A DNA stretch of 64,000 nt. Origin: Erysipelotrichales bacterium. Its GTDB lineage: Bacteria > Bacillota_I > Bacilli_A > Erysipelotrichales > Erysipelotrichaceae. The number at the start of each line of letters is the position of its first letter. The stretch's first letter is position 1. This document shows, piece by piece, positions 8,555 to 17,018 of the stretch. Both the position numbers and the translations under genes were made by a program. The notes beneath the pieces are model-generated. The model worked only from the letters and a program-made list of their open reading frames with translations. It had not been told where the DNA came from and did no database searches. Location of the stretch: assembly GCA_910576855.1 (NCBI GenBank), contig CAJTJP010000016.1, positions 1 through 64,000 on the forward strand, written 5' to 3'.

Positions 8555-8601
8555 TTTTCACCTCACACTTACATTATATGTTAGTATGAGGTGAAAATCA
8601 A
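8555..8601 (-). promoter_or_regulatory. abiE promoter embedded in a palindromic operator
   Basis: TTGATT (8601-8596), a 17-base spacer and TATAAT (8578-8573) form a good promoter. Near-perfect 18-bp inverted arms, TTTTCACCTCACACTTAC (8555-8572) and its partner at 8580-8597, flank the minus-10. One arm covers the ribosome binding site and the other most of the spacer. This fits autorepression by AbiEi. Confidence 0.75.
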
Positions 8602-8671
8602 CCGTTTATTAAATGATTTTATTGAAAAGTCCATCTGATTTCCTCACCAGAAACAAAGTCAGTCATTTGCT

Positions 8672-8698
8672 TCCGTAAGATATATATACTCTTACGGA
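8672..8698. promoter_or_regulatory. Inverted repeat upstream of rarA
   Basis: Perfect 9-bp arms TCCGTAAGA and TCTTACGGA, nine bases apart, with no T tract. The likely minus-10 TATGAT (8703-8708) is five bases downstream, so an operator is possible. Confidence 0.4.
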
Positions 8699-8734
8699 CG
8701 ATTATGATAAAATAAAGAAAAAGGAGGGTATCCC

Positions 8735-10000
8735 ATGCGTGAACCGTTAGCGTTTCGAATGCGTCCGCAATCACTGGGGGAAGTCATCGGACAACAGCAT
8801 TTATTGGCAGAGGGTAAGGTCATTCGCCGCTGCATTGAAGAAAAAAGCGTCTGTTCCATGATTTTTTACGGTCCTCCCGGTACCGGTAAAACAACGCTTG
8901 CAGGAGTGATTGCCAACGAGCTGCATATCCCTTATCGTCTGTTCAATGCGGTAAGCGGCAATAAAAAGGATTTAGACACCATATTTGAGGAAGCAAAATA
9001 TTACGAGGGCTTGATTCTGATTATTGACGAGGTTCATCGCTTAAACAAGGACAAACAAGATCTATTGCTTCCGCATGTGGAAAATGGTTCAATCACCTTG
9101 ATCGGTGCTACCACCGCAAACCCGCTTCATGCGATCAATCCGGCCATTCGCTCTCGCTGTCACCTGTTTGAAATCAAAAAGCTGAGTCAAGAGGATATTC
9201 AACAGGCACTGCGCCGTGCCTTGGAAAGTGAGCGCGGCTTAAATAATCAAGTTGAAATCGATGAAGATGCACTGTCATATATCGCAGCCTGTTGTAACGG
9301 CGATCTGCGCTTTGCGCTGAATGTCTTGGAAATCTGTGCACTTGCGTGCAGCGACAGACGAATTGAAAAAACGCTTGTGAAGCAATACGCACAAATCAAA
9401 AGCCAAAGCATGGATGCAGACGGTGACGGCTACTACAATGCCTTAAGTGCCTTTCAAAAATCAATCCGCGGCAGTGATGTCGATGCGGCACTCTATTATC
9501 TCGGAGTAATGATACAGGCGAACGATATGGATTCCATTGAACGACGCTTGCTTGTCTGCGCCTATGAGGATATCGGCTTAGGAAATCCCGCTGCCGTTGC
9601 GCGCTGCACACAGGCCATCGATGCCGCAAAACGAGTCGGCTTTCCCGAAGCACGCATCCCTTTAAGCGTTGCCGTCATTGACCTATGTTTATCCCCAAAA
9701 AGCAAATCTGCGGAAACGGCGATTGACAATGCCTTACGCGAATTAAACAGGCATCCTTATGAAATCCCTGCTTATTTAAACTATACACCGGTCGGCATGG
9801 ATCAGGATGAAGTCTATGACTATCTGCGCAGTGATTTATGGAGTCAGATTCAATATCTGCCCGATTACTTAAAACACACACATTTCTATGAGCCGCAATC
9901 TAACAGTGCTTATGAAAAAATTCTCGCAGAAAATTATCGTAAGCTATGTATGATCAATCGTTCCAATGATTTAAAAAAACTGAAAAACGGAAAGAAATAA
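8735..10000 (+). CDS. rarA: Replication-associated recombination protein A (RarA/MgsA)
   Basis: 421-residue AAA+ ATPase of the clamp-loader type that acts at stalled replication forks. Seen: Walker A GPPGTGKTT (46-54), Walker B LIIDEVH (about 95-101), sensor 1 LIGATTANP, arginine-finger region AIRSRC, and the C-terminal lid and tetramerisation part with GNPAAV and LCLSPKSKSAETAI. AAGGAGGG precedes the ATG. Full length, monocistronic, ended by a terminator overlapping its last codons. Confidence 0.93.
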   Translation: MREPLAFRMRPQSLGEVIGQQHLLAEGKVIRRCIEEKSVCSMIFYGPPGTGKTTLAGVIANELHIPYRLFNAVSGNKKDLDTIFEEAKYYEGLILIIDEVHRLNKDKQDLLLPHVENGSITLIGATTANPLHAINPAIRSRCHLFEIKKLSQEDIQQALRRALESERGLNNQVEIDEDALSYIAACCNGDLRFALNVLEICALACSDRRIEKTLVKQYAQIKSQSMDADGDGYYNALSAFQKSIRGSDVDAALYYLGVMIQANDMDSIERRLLVCAYEDIGLGNPAAVARCTQAIDAAKRVGFPEARIPLSVAVIDLCLSPKSKSAETAIDNALRELNRHPYEIPAYLNYTPVGMDQDEVYDYLRSDLWSQIQYLPDYLKHTHFYEPQSNSAYEKILAENYRKLCMINRSNDLKKLKNGKK

Positions 10001-10021
10001 AGATTTCAATCCGTTTTTATT
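9983..10021 (+). terminator. rarA terminator
   Basis: AAAAACGGA (9983-9991) pairs with TCCGTTTTT (10010-10018). The left arm is within the last codons of rarA. Confidence 0.65.
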
Positions 10022-10035
10022 TATCTAAGCATATA

Positions 10036-10055
10036 TAAAAAAAGCCCGATCGGGC
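10036..10055 (-). terminator. Terminator of the GNAT gene
   Basis: The palindrome GCCCGATCGGGC (10044-10055) runs into seven T residues on the minus strand. Confidence 0.6.
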
Positions 10056-10057
10056 AA

Positions 10058-10498
10058 TCACTGAAAATACTTGATATAGTGATTCATAGAACGCTTTGTT
10101 TCAAAGCCATGCTTGATAAACAATTCATGTGCTTTTTCACGCTCCAAATCCAATGATAAACGAATTCCCTTATAGCCGAACTTTTTCGCTCTTGCTTCAA
10201 AAGCCTCATATAATTCGTTACCGATCGCTTCCCCATCCTTAAGATTCTCTTTCACACAGAAACAAACAGTGTTCAACAAATTATCGGCATACAGCGTTTC
10301 ATACGGTGCACCGTGCGCATAACCGACTACATGCCCCTCCATCTCCGCAACCAATAAAATATCATTGCCTGCCTCTAAGATAGCGATAATTTTCTTATAC
10401 ACCTTGTCTTTATCATAAGCATATCCCAGCTCTGTATTTAATGCGTGAATATCCTCATAATCCTGTGTTGTCATAATTCTTACCACTGACTTACTCAT
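10058..10498 (-). CDS. GNAT family N-acetyltransferase
   Basis: 146 residues. The N-terminal strand VRIMTTQDYEDIHALN, the central AEMEGHVVGYAHG and the final KAHELFIKHGFETKR fit the GNAT fold. The substrate is unknown. AAGGAAAGGAA precedes the ATG. The roughly 285 bases upstream (10499-10784) show no gene or clear regulatory element. Confidence 0.75.
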   Translation of the reverse strand: MSKSVVRIMTTQDYEDIHALNTELGYAYDKDKVYKKIIAILEAGNDILLVAEMEGHVVGYAHGAPYETLYADNLLNTVCFCVKENLKDGEAIGNELYEAFEARAKKFGYKGIRLSLDLEREKAHELFIKHGFETKRSMNHYIKYFQ

Positions 10499-10784
10499 TT
10501 CCTTTCCTTCTTTCCCGGCTTTACAATATGTCTATGATGTAAAAAACATAAACCGGTATTATTGTACCATAAATTTTATAAAATGCACGCTAAATAAATG
10601 CTAATATTTGTATATTTTCCTATGTAAGCGTTTTATGCAATTCTTATTTCAAATCACAAATAGAAATAAATAAAATACTGCACTATAAGCGATAGTTCGA
10701 CAAAGCCTTTCTTATAAAATCTACGGTTTTCATATTATGAAAACCAACCTTGAATCAAATTCTTTAAAAGTATTTGAAAAAGCC

Positions 10785-10819
10785 AAAGGGTACGACTCCG
10801 ATAAGAAGCCGTACCCTTT
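10785..10819 (-). terminator. gpmI terminator
   Basis: Perfect 10-bp stem: AAAGGGTACG at 10785-10794 and CGTACCCTTT at 10810-10819. T-rich flanks on both strands could make it work both ways. Confidence 0.7.
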
Positions 10820-10828
10820 TTGTAACGA

Positions 10829-12409
10829 TTATTTTTTGATAATGCTTTCGTTCCAATTTTCATTCGGAGCAATTTCCAATAAATCACAAACAGTTGCCGC
10901 TACATTGGAAAGACCGAGATTTTCATCCTGCTTCAGCTCTACATCGGCACCGTAAACGATAAACGGAACCTTATTCAGTGTATGAGATGTTTTGGCCTTC
11001 ACAGGTGCATCTGCCTTCTTTGCTTTTTCATACATTTCATCGGCATTGCCGTGATCTGCCGTCACAAGCAGAATACCGTTTACTTCATCGACCGCCTTGA
11101 TTACGCGAGCCAGCTGCAAATCGACCGATTCCACACCGATCACAGTTGCTTCAAAGTTTCCGGTATGTCCTACCATATCCCCGTTCGGATAATTAGTACG
11201 CAGGAAGTCATAATTGCCGGAGGTGATCGCTGCACATAATACATCGGTAATTTCTGCCGCTTTCATCCAAGGGCGCTGTTCAAACGGTACGACATCAGAT
11301 TTAATTTCCACGAAATCCTCTAATGCTTCGCTGAATTTCTCAGAGCGGTTTCCGTTCCAGAAATAAGTCACATGTCCGTATTTCTGTGTTTCGGAAATCG
11401 CATACTGACGAATACTATGCTTCACCAGCTCCTCAGACAATGTATATTTGATTTTCGGCGGGAATGCCAAGAAGTTATGCGGGATATTTAAATCTGCGTC
11501 ATACTGCAGCATACCGGCATACATCACGTCCGGCTTACGAACACGATCGAATTTATCAAAGCTTTCATCACCGTCAAATGCCAAAGAGATTTCCTGTGCA
11601 CGGTCACCGCGGAAGTTAAATAAAATCACGCTGTCACCGTCATGAATTGCACCGACCGGCTGATTGTTTTCCGCAATTACGAACGGCGGTAAATCCTGAT
11701 CGACTGCCTGTAATTCATTACGATAGGTTTCAATCGCTTCCTTAGCGCTCGCAAAAGTACGGCCTTCACCCAACACATGAGTTTTCCAGCCCTTTTCCAC
11801 CATTGCCCAGTTGGCCTCATAACGATCCATCGTGATGCACATACGACCGCCGCCGCTGGCAATGCAGGCATGGAAGCTGTCATCATTCAAATCCGCAATA
11901 AATGCCTCAATATCCTCTACATAAGTAAGTGCACTTGTTTCGGGAACATCACGACCGTCAAGCAGCGCATGAATACGAACCTCTTTTACGCCTTCTTTTT
12001 TCGCCTCCGCAATCAAAGCCTTTAAATGCTTAATATGAGAATGAACATTGCCGTCACTCAACAGGCCCAAAAAGTGCATAACGCCTTTATCCTTACAATT
12101 CGCTACCAATGCTTTCCATGTAGATGAGGTAAAAATATCACCTGACTCGATCGATTCATTGACGAGCTTTGCGCCCTGAGAATAAATCTGACCGCAGCCC
12201 AGTGCATTATGTCCTACCTCACTGTTACCCATATCACCGTCGCTCGGCAAACCGACTGCCAAGCCGTGTGCCTTGATTTCAGTATGCGGGCAATTTTCCC
12301 ATAAATGATCTAATGTAGGCTTATATGCTTGTTTAACCGCATTTCCGAATTCTGATTCGTTAATGCCGACGCCATCCATTACTACTAATACAACAGGTCT
12401 TTTACTCAT
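10829..12409 (-). CDS. gpmI: 2,3-bisphosphoglycerate-independent phosphoglycerate mutase
   Basis: 526 residues. It interconverts 3- and 2-phosphoglycerate in glycolysis using a phosphoserine and metal ions. Seen: metal-ligand D12 in VVMDGVG, the nucleophile S63 in GNSEVGHNALG, DGRDVPETSA, the PNGDMVGHTGNFEA loop and VTADHGNADEM. I place the start at 12409 because AGGAGG precedes it; the open frame extends further up without homology. Confidence 0.95.
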   Translation of the reverse strand: MSKRPVVLVVMDGVGINESEFGNAVKQAYKPTLDHLWENCPHTEIKAHGLAVGLPSDGDMGNSEVGHNALGCGQIYSQGAKLVNESIESGDIFTSSTWKALVANCKDKGVMHFLGLLSDGNVHSHIKHLKALIAEAKKEGVKEVRIHALLDGRDVPETSALTYVEDIEAFIADLNDDSFHACIASGGGRMCITMDRYEANWAMVEKGWKTHVLGEGRTFASAKEAIETYRNELQAVDQDLPPFVIAENNQPVGAIHDGDSVILFNFRGDRAQEISLAFDGDESFDKFDRVRKPDVMYAGMLQYDADLNIPHNFLAFPPKIKYTLSEELVKHSIRQYAISETQKYGHVTYFWNGNRSEKFSEALEDFVEIKSDVVPFEQRPWMKAAEITDVLCAAITSGNYDFLRTNYPNGDMVGHTGNFEATVIGVESVDLQLARVIKAVDEVNGILLVTADHGNADEMYEKAKKADAPVKAKTSHTLNKVPFIVYGADVELKQDENLGLSNVAATVCDLLEIAPNENWNESIIKK

Positions 12410-12500
12410 AACCTTAATCCTCCTATGTTCGGGGTTATTATAGCACGTTTTAGCGCCTGTGAAAAGACGAATCAGCGCTGAACCCACTTCCACGCGCAAC

Positions 12501-12520
12501 AAAAAAAGGCATTGCGCCTT
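12501..12520 (-). terminator. Terminator after ytaF-like gene
   Basis: AAGGC-GCAAT-GCCTT hairpin on the minus strand followed by a run of T. Confidence 0.65.
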
Positions 12521-12528
12521 AAGAATTC

Positions 12529-13146
12529 CTAGCCTAAGCGAAGCAGTGCCAAAAGAATCAGGAGAAAGCCGCTGAGCCATGAAACATCACTGCGGAAGCG
12601 ATAAGCCATGGATTTACCGAGTGCACTGCCGAGAACAATAAAAGCAATCCCAAAGCCGAAGCTAACGATCAACAATGCTCCGATATTCACGACACCGATT
12701 CCGTATGCCAACCCGCTTGCCAATGAATCCAAGGAAAGCGCAATTCCCAAATAGGCAGCCTCTCGTACACTCAATTCCTTGGAGCGATCCATATCTGCCT
12801 CGGTTTCATCAAGAAAGATATCGATCACAAAGGATATACCCTTAAATCGTATAATCAACGGCTGCTGTTTATGCTTTTTGACATAGTGCTTTACCTGAGC
12901 CTGAAACAAGCGAATCAAGCCCAATGCAATCAAGATGAAAAAGCTGATCCATTTCCCCGCCGCTGCCGATAAAAGCTGTGTAAAGCTTTTTGCCAAAGCG
13001 ATAGACAAGCCAAGCAGCATAGTACCGCACAGCGATATAATCATCGTTGCTTTCCATGGAATTTTAATTCGTTCGGCGCCGTATGCAACACTCATAAAAA
13101 AGCTGTCGCAGCAGGTGGCACATATCAGCACCAGCATATCGACCAT
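12529..13146 (-). CDS. YtaF/MntP-like (DUF204) membrane protein
   Basis: About 205 residues with six predicted membrane helices in two halves, each opening with a conserved aspartate motif (CCDSFFMSVAYG near the start, SLDSLASGLAYGIG in the second half). This is the hallmark of the family that includes the manganese exporter MntP and the sporulation protein YtaF. The length and central loop fit YtaF better. The start is uncertain (13146 or the earlier ATG at 13170). No manganese riboswitch was recognised upstream. Confidence 0.72.
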   Translation of the reverse strand: MVDMLVLICATCCDSFFMSVAYGAERIKIPWKATMIISLCGTMLLGLSIALAKSFTQLLSAAAGKWISFFILIALGLIRLFQAQVKHYVKKHKQQPLIIRFKGISFVIDIFLDETEADMDRSKELSVREAAYLGIALSLDSLASGLAYGIGVVNIGALLIVSFGFGIAFIVLGSALGKSMAYRFRSDVSWLSGFLLILLALLRLG

Positions 13147-13185
13147 AGCCTCACCCATCCTTTGCCTCATTTTATGATGGATATA

Positions 13186-13199
13186 CCTAAGCGCTTAGG
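13186..13199. repeat. Perfect 14-bp palindrome
   Basis: CCTAAGCGCTTAGG, 40 bases upstream of the ytaF-like start; a possible operator. Confidence 0.35.
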
Positions 13200-13227
13200 C
13201 AAAAACCATCGTTTCCGACAAGGAAAT

Positions 13228-13279
13228 AAAAAAGCAGTATTCATTTTAACCGCGCTCGCTTCGATTAAAAGAATACTGC
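13228..13279 (-). terminator. Intrinsic terminator
   Basis: GCAGTATTC (13234-13242) pairs with GAATACTGC (13271-13279), extended by TTTTAA/TTAAAA, with a T run on the minus strand. Confidence 0.75.
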
Positions 13280-13312
13280 CTCTGTAATGCTTTTGTCTGC
13301 ATTAAGAAACGG

Positions 13313-13849
13313 CTATGATATCGATGCCAATTCTCCTTTATTACCGATATAATGATAAAGTGCTTTTTTAATCGTATAGAACACCTTATCTAATACACCG
13401 GTATCTAAGGAATCAATAAACAGCTGAATGATATAATCACTAAAATACATAGAATTATCCCAATCAAACAATAACAGTAAAATCGCTAAAGCAGAATGCT
13501 CCGAAAAAAACGCACGATCAGTCTTCATCAGCTCCTGCATCTGTTCACTTTCCTGAATTTGCGCTAATAAATCACTCGGTAAATTCACAAAACCTTTTCT
13601 GTAGTAAATACGATTGCCCTTGGAAACCAAATGATAACGCTGCGTGAAATCCAAAATACGCTGTTTCATCGGTAATCGCCAATCCTCAAACGCATCGATT
13701 TTCCCATTGCGATTCACATCCTTGAACGCATAACCGTCATCAACTAAAATACGAATACCGCTGTTTGGATCATAGCTTAAATCTTTACCGCTCTCATTAT
13801 GAATTTTCCAGTGCTTTTGATGATATTGAAGCTTCCATTTATCTGTCAT
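13313..13849 (-). CDS. Hypothetical protein with one EF-hand-like loop
   Basis: 178 residues, family not recognised. Near residue 42 it has DVNRNGKIDAFEDWRLP, a calcium-binding-like D-x-N-x-N-G-x-I-D loop followed by EDWR. This matches the short segment found at the N-terminus of many family 3 glycoside hydrolases, but the catalytic barrel is absent. The rest is helical, with a hydrophobic stretch near SALAILLLLF. No signal peptide. It could be a remnant that took on a new role, or a cytoplasmic calcium-responsive protein. Confidence 0.6.
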   Translation of the reverse strand: MTDKWKLQYHQKHWKIHNESGKDLSYDPNSGIRILVDDGYAFKDVNRNGKIDAFEDWRLPMKQRILDFTQRYHLVSKGNRIYYRKGFVNLPSDLLAQIQESEQMQELMKTDRAFFSEHSALAILLLLFDWDNSMYFSDYIIQLFIDSLDTGVLDKVFYTIKKALYHYIGNKGELASIS

Positions 13850-13991
13850 ATGAATATATCCTTTCGTGCTTATTTTGTGCCTTCAGTATAACAAGCAATT
13901 TCGTTTGTACTGTCTTTTGTTTATGTGAAATTACGTTATAGAACTAAGAATAAGATTCATACAAACAACATAAGCATATACAGGGCATAAA

Positions 13992-14032
13992 AAGCTTTTA
14001 AAAGGCATGGGAAGCATAACCTTTCCCATGCC
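13992..14032 (-). terminator. Intrinsic terminator
   Basis: GGCATGGGAA (14004-14013) pairs with TTCCCATGCC (14023-14032); TTTTAAAAGC follows on the minus strand. Confidence 0.75.
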
Positions 14033-14073
14033 CATACTGTAAGCTTATGAACAATTTCATTACGATATTCCGC

Positions 14074-14688
14074 TTATCCCTGTGCTTCAACCAATTCCTT
14101 TAACAGCTTGACACAGCCCTCAATACCGAATTTCCCTGCATTCAATACGATATCGTAATTATCCGCATTGCCCCATGTACGATCTGTATAATAATTATAA
14201 TAATTCGCTCTGCGCTTATCTATTTTGCGAATACTTGCGTCAATATCAGTTTCATCGACCTCATAGGAATGAATCGCATGCTTTTTACGATACGGCATAT
14301 CGGCATGAATAAATACCGAAAGAACGTCCTTCGTTTCACTGAGCACATAATCGGCACAGCGCCCGATAAGCACGCAGGAGCCCTGCTTCGCAATATGCTT
14401 GATTGCCTCAGACTGCACCAAAAACAGCTTATCGTTTAATGACATTTCCGCAATCGAGCTGAGCGGTGTGCCTAATGTATATCCGATTGCGCCTAACAGA
14501 TAATAGCCCTTGCTTGTATGGTATTTTTCGTCCTCAAACAGCTCTGCATTGATGCCGCTTTCCTTTGCGGCGATTTCAATCAGCTCCTTGTCATAAAACG
14601 GTATCTGCAGCTCCTCTGCCAAGCGCTTTCCGATTTCTCTGCCGCCGCTGCCAAATTGTCGACTGATAGTAATGATCGTCTTTTTCAT
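14074..14688 (-). CDS. Cytidylate kinase-like family protein
   Basis: 204 residues. The glycine-rich phosphate-binding start TISRQFGSGGREIGKRLA is followed by IPFYDKELIEIAA, typical of the cytidylate-kinase-like family common in Bacillota and distinct from Cmk. The substrate is unproven. GGAGGG precedes the ATG. Single gene with its own terminator. Confidence 0.8.
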   Translation of the reverse strand: MKKTIITISRQFGSGGREIGKRLAEELQIPFYDKELIEIAAKESGINAELFEDEKYHTSKGYYLLGAIGYTLGTPLSSIAEMSLNDKLFLVQSEAIKHIAKQGSCVLIGRCADYVLSETKDVLSVFIHADMPYRKKHAIHSYEVDETDIDASIRKIDKRRANYYNYYTDRTWGNADNYDIVLNAGKFGIEGCVKLLKELVEAQG

Positions 14689-14961
14689 ATAGAACCCTCC
14701 TTTGGTTATAAAGACTTTATCTTACATGAAGCATGTGCTGTATCCTACATTCATTATAACACTATCGCTCGGATATACAAGCAAAACAAGGGATTTATTT
14801 CAGTATTGATGAATCAGGAATAAGATGCTGAATACAGTACTTTCAAACCGCTGATAAATCGGAATATAAGCTGTAAATTATGAAAATCCGTCATCTATAT
14901 TGAAAGATTTACAGTGCTTGATAAAGTAAGCATTTTCTTATATGGATTCCCGCAAAAGGCA

Positions 14962-14990
14962 TTGACTTTTCCTTATGCAATGCTTACAAT
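14962..14990 (+). promoter_or_regulatory. Promoter of the PTS IIA gene
   Basis: TTGACT, a 17-base spacer and TACAAT, about 100 bases before the start. The rest of the 404-base spacer 14689-15092 shows no gene or recognised RNA element. Confidence 0.6.
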
Positions 14991-15092
14991 GTTCTTACAG
15001 AAAGCAGCTGACGTATCTGAAAGTTATGTATAAAGTGTGCATAGGGAACATATTCTATATGTCGCTTACATCGTATTATAAGGAGGCATTCC

Positions 15093-15563
15093 ATGTTTTC
15101 ATTTCTGAAAAAGAAGCATGAGCAGCTTATTGCACCGATAGACGGAAAGGTCATATCGCTTGATGATGTTGACGATCCGATTTTCTCAAAGCGAAAGATG
15201 GGAGACGGGGTAGCAATTGTCGCAAGCGGACTGTATGTGTATGCGCCGGCTGACGGACAAATTGCCGTTACGATTGAAAGAAAGCATGCGTTCGGTATGG
15301 TGCTTGAAAATGAAATGGAGCTTATCGTTCATGTCGGAATCAATGTGAACGATCCGAGCGGAAACGGCTTTACGATGCTCGTGAAGGAGCATGAAAGCGT
15401 AAAGCAAGGTACACCGATTATTAAAATCGATCCGCAGCTTTTGAAAGATAATGAGCTCATAACACCGGTCATTATTACAAATCCGCATTGCTTCACGATT
15501 CTCAATAATCATATCGGAGAAGTTGTTGTCGGTAATAAAAGCACTCTGATTGAATATTATTGA
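15093..15563 (+). CDS. PTS glucose-type EIIA component
   Basis: 156 residues, a free-standing IIA(Glc)-like domain. It passes phosphate from HPr to a sugar-specific IIB. The active-site histidine lies in LIVHVGINV, with the second histidine in RKHAFGM. APIDGKVISLDDVDDPIFS is the family N-terminus. AAGGAGG is well placed. No IIBC partner is nearby, so it probably serves permeases encoded elsewhere. Confidence 0.9.
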   Translation: MFSFLKKKHEQLIAPIDGKVISLDDVDDPIFSKRKMGDGVAIVASGLYVYAPADGQIAVTIERKHAFGMVLENEMELIVHVGINVNDPSGNGFTMLVKEHESVKQGTPIIKIDPQLLKDNELITPVIITNPHCFTILNNHIGEVVVGNKSTLIEYY

Positions 15564-15588
15564 GGTCTGATCGACCTCTTTTTTTATC
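15562..15588 (+). terminator. PTS IIA terminator
   Basis: GAGGTC-TGATC-GACCTC followed by nine T; the left arm overlaps the stop codon. Confidence 0.8.
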
Positions 15589-15593
15589 CAAAC

Positions 15594-15630
15594 AAAAAAA
15601 GACGGATACAGGATTACTCCTTGATATCCG
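15594..15630 (-). terminator. Terminator of glmU-prs-DUF1622
   Basis: CGGATA (15603-15608) pairs with TATCCG (15625-15630), with an inner AGGA/TCCT, followed by seven T on the minus strand. Confidence 0.65.
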
Positions 15631-15650
15631 CCCGGATATTGACTATGTAT

Positions 15651-16004
15651 TTAATAGTTATTTACGTTTGCATCCTCTGGTGAATGCTTTTCCTCTGCCT
15701 TTAACTCAAAATGAATCAGCATCGTTAATATCGCACGAAGCAATATGATTGCGCCGAGGACATAAATCTCACTCATTTCATGAATTAAAACAGTTTTCAA
15801 AATTTCCGCTCCCATTTTAAATTCCAAGCCCAATGCCAATGCGTTTGCGAGCTCAATTTTAATCGGATAGCGCTTTTTTTGAAGCAAAGATGCAAAATAG
15901 AGGGCAAAGGCTTTTATAGAGCCGAAGGCTATTACGATAATACCGAATATTTCGATTGTCGCATATACCTCAGGCAGCCATGCTTCAATCAAATGTTCCA
16001 GCAT
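15651..16004 (-). CDS. DUF1622 membrane protein
   Basis: 117 residues with helices around 15-38 and 83-97 and the motif FGSIKAFALYF, typical of DUF1622. Function unknown. It starts 12 bases after prs ends and is the last gene of the glmU-prs operon. Confidence 0.75.
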   Translation of the reverse strand: MLEHLIEAWLPEVYATIEIFGIIVIAFGSIKAFALYFASLLQKKRYPIKIELANALALGLEFKMGAEILKTVLIHEMSEIYVLGAIILLRAILTMLIHFELKAEEKHSPEDANVNNY

Positions 16005-16016
16005 GATTTAACCTGA

Positions 16017-16976
16017 TTATCGCTCTTGTGCATATACTGCGACGATTTCACTTACCGGCTTGCTTTCTTCCATTGCCTTGATGACATCACCGAGTACCGG
16101 ACCTACAGATAATACACGCATTTGCGGATAGGACGGTACTTTTTCATCCTGGCAAATCGTATTTGTACAGATAAAGCCGCTGAGATTGCTTGCCTTTAAA
16201 CGATCGATTGCAGGTCCCGATAATACGCCGTGGACACAGGAAGCATAAACACCGACTGCACCCTTGTCATACAGCATTTGAATACCGGCAGTCAAGGTTC
16301 CTGCCGTATCAACGATATCATCGACCATGATCGCAGTTTTCCCGTTCACATCACCGATAAGATTCATCGCCTCCGCAACATTCGGTTTCGGACGTCGCTT
16401 ATCGATGATCGCCAACGGTGCATGCAGAATTTCTGCAAGCTTTCTCGCTCTTGTAGTTCCGCCGTGATCCGGGGAAACAACGACTACATCAGGCAAATTC
16501 AATTCCTTGAAATAGCTTCCGATAATACTGATTGCGGAAATATCATCCGCAGGGATATCGAAGAAGCCCTGAATCTGTGTCGCATGAAGCTCCATTGTGA
16601 TAATGCGGTCGGCACCTGCCTTTTCCAACAGTCCGGCAATCAGCTTTGATGTGATCGGCTGACGCGGTTTCGCCTTACGGTCCTGACGTGCATATCCGAA
16701 ATACGGCATTACTACCGCGATATGCTCAGCACTTGCACGTTTGCAGGCATCAATCGCAATCAACACCTCCATCAAGTTACTGGAAACAGGATTGCATGTG
16801 CTCTGTACGATATATACATTCTTACCGCGCACACTCTCTCCGAGCTCGACCATGATTTCACCGTCGGCAAAGTGCTTTACATCGCACAATCCTAAAGGGA
16901 TGCCTAAGCGTGCCGCAATTTCATTCGCCAAGCCAACGCTTGATGTCAACGCAAATATAACTGTTTTCTTTTCCAT
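16017..16976 (-). CDS. prs: Ribose-phosphate pyrophosphokinase
   Basis: 319 residues. It makes PRPP from ribose-5-phosphate and ATP for nucleotide, histidine and tryptophan synthesis. Seen: YFGYARQDRKAKPRQPITSK, VVSPDHGGTTRAR, and the PRPP loop MVDDIVDTAGTL. It lies 42 bases behind glmU, as in many Bacillota. Confidence 0.95.
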   Translation of the reverse strand: MEKKTVIFALTSSVGLANEIAARLGIPLGLCDVKHFADGEIMVELGESVRGKNVYIVQSTCNPVSSNLMEVLIAIDACKRASAEHIAVVMPYFGYARQDRKAKPRQPITSKLIAGLLEKAGADRIITMELHATQIQGFFDIPADDISAISIIGSYFKELNLPDVVVVSPDHGGTTRARKLAEILHAPLAIIDKRRPKPNVAEAMNLIGDVNGKTAIMVDDIVDTAGTLTAGIQMLYDKGAVGVYASCVHGVLSGPAIDRLKASNLSGFICTNTICQDEKVPSYPQMRVLSVGPVLGDVIKAMEESKPVSEIVAVYAQER

Positions 16977-17018
16977 TTGTCTTTATCCTCTTTTCTATAT
17001 TTATCTAAGATTTATTTC

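Noticed and set aside
12410-12580. Longer N-terminus for gpmI
   Set aside because: The extra 57 codons have no family match and run back into the next gene and its terminator; AGGAGG supports the start at 12409.
13147-13312. Manganese (yybP-ykoY) riboswitch ahead of the MntP/YtaF-like gene
   Set aside because: The expected paired loop motifs are absent; only a 14-bp palindrome and a terminator of the upstream gene are present.
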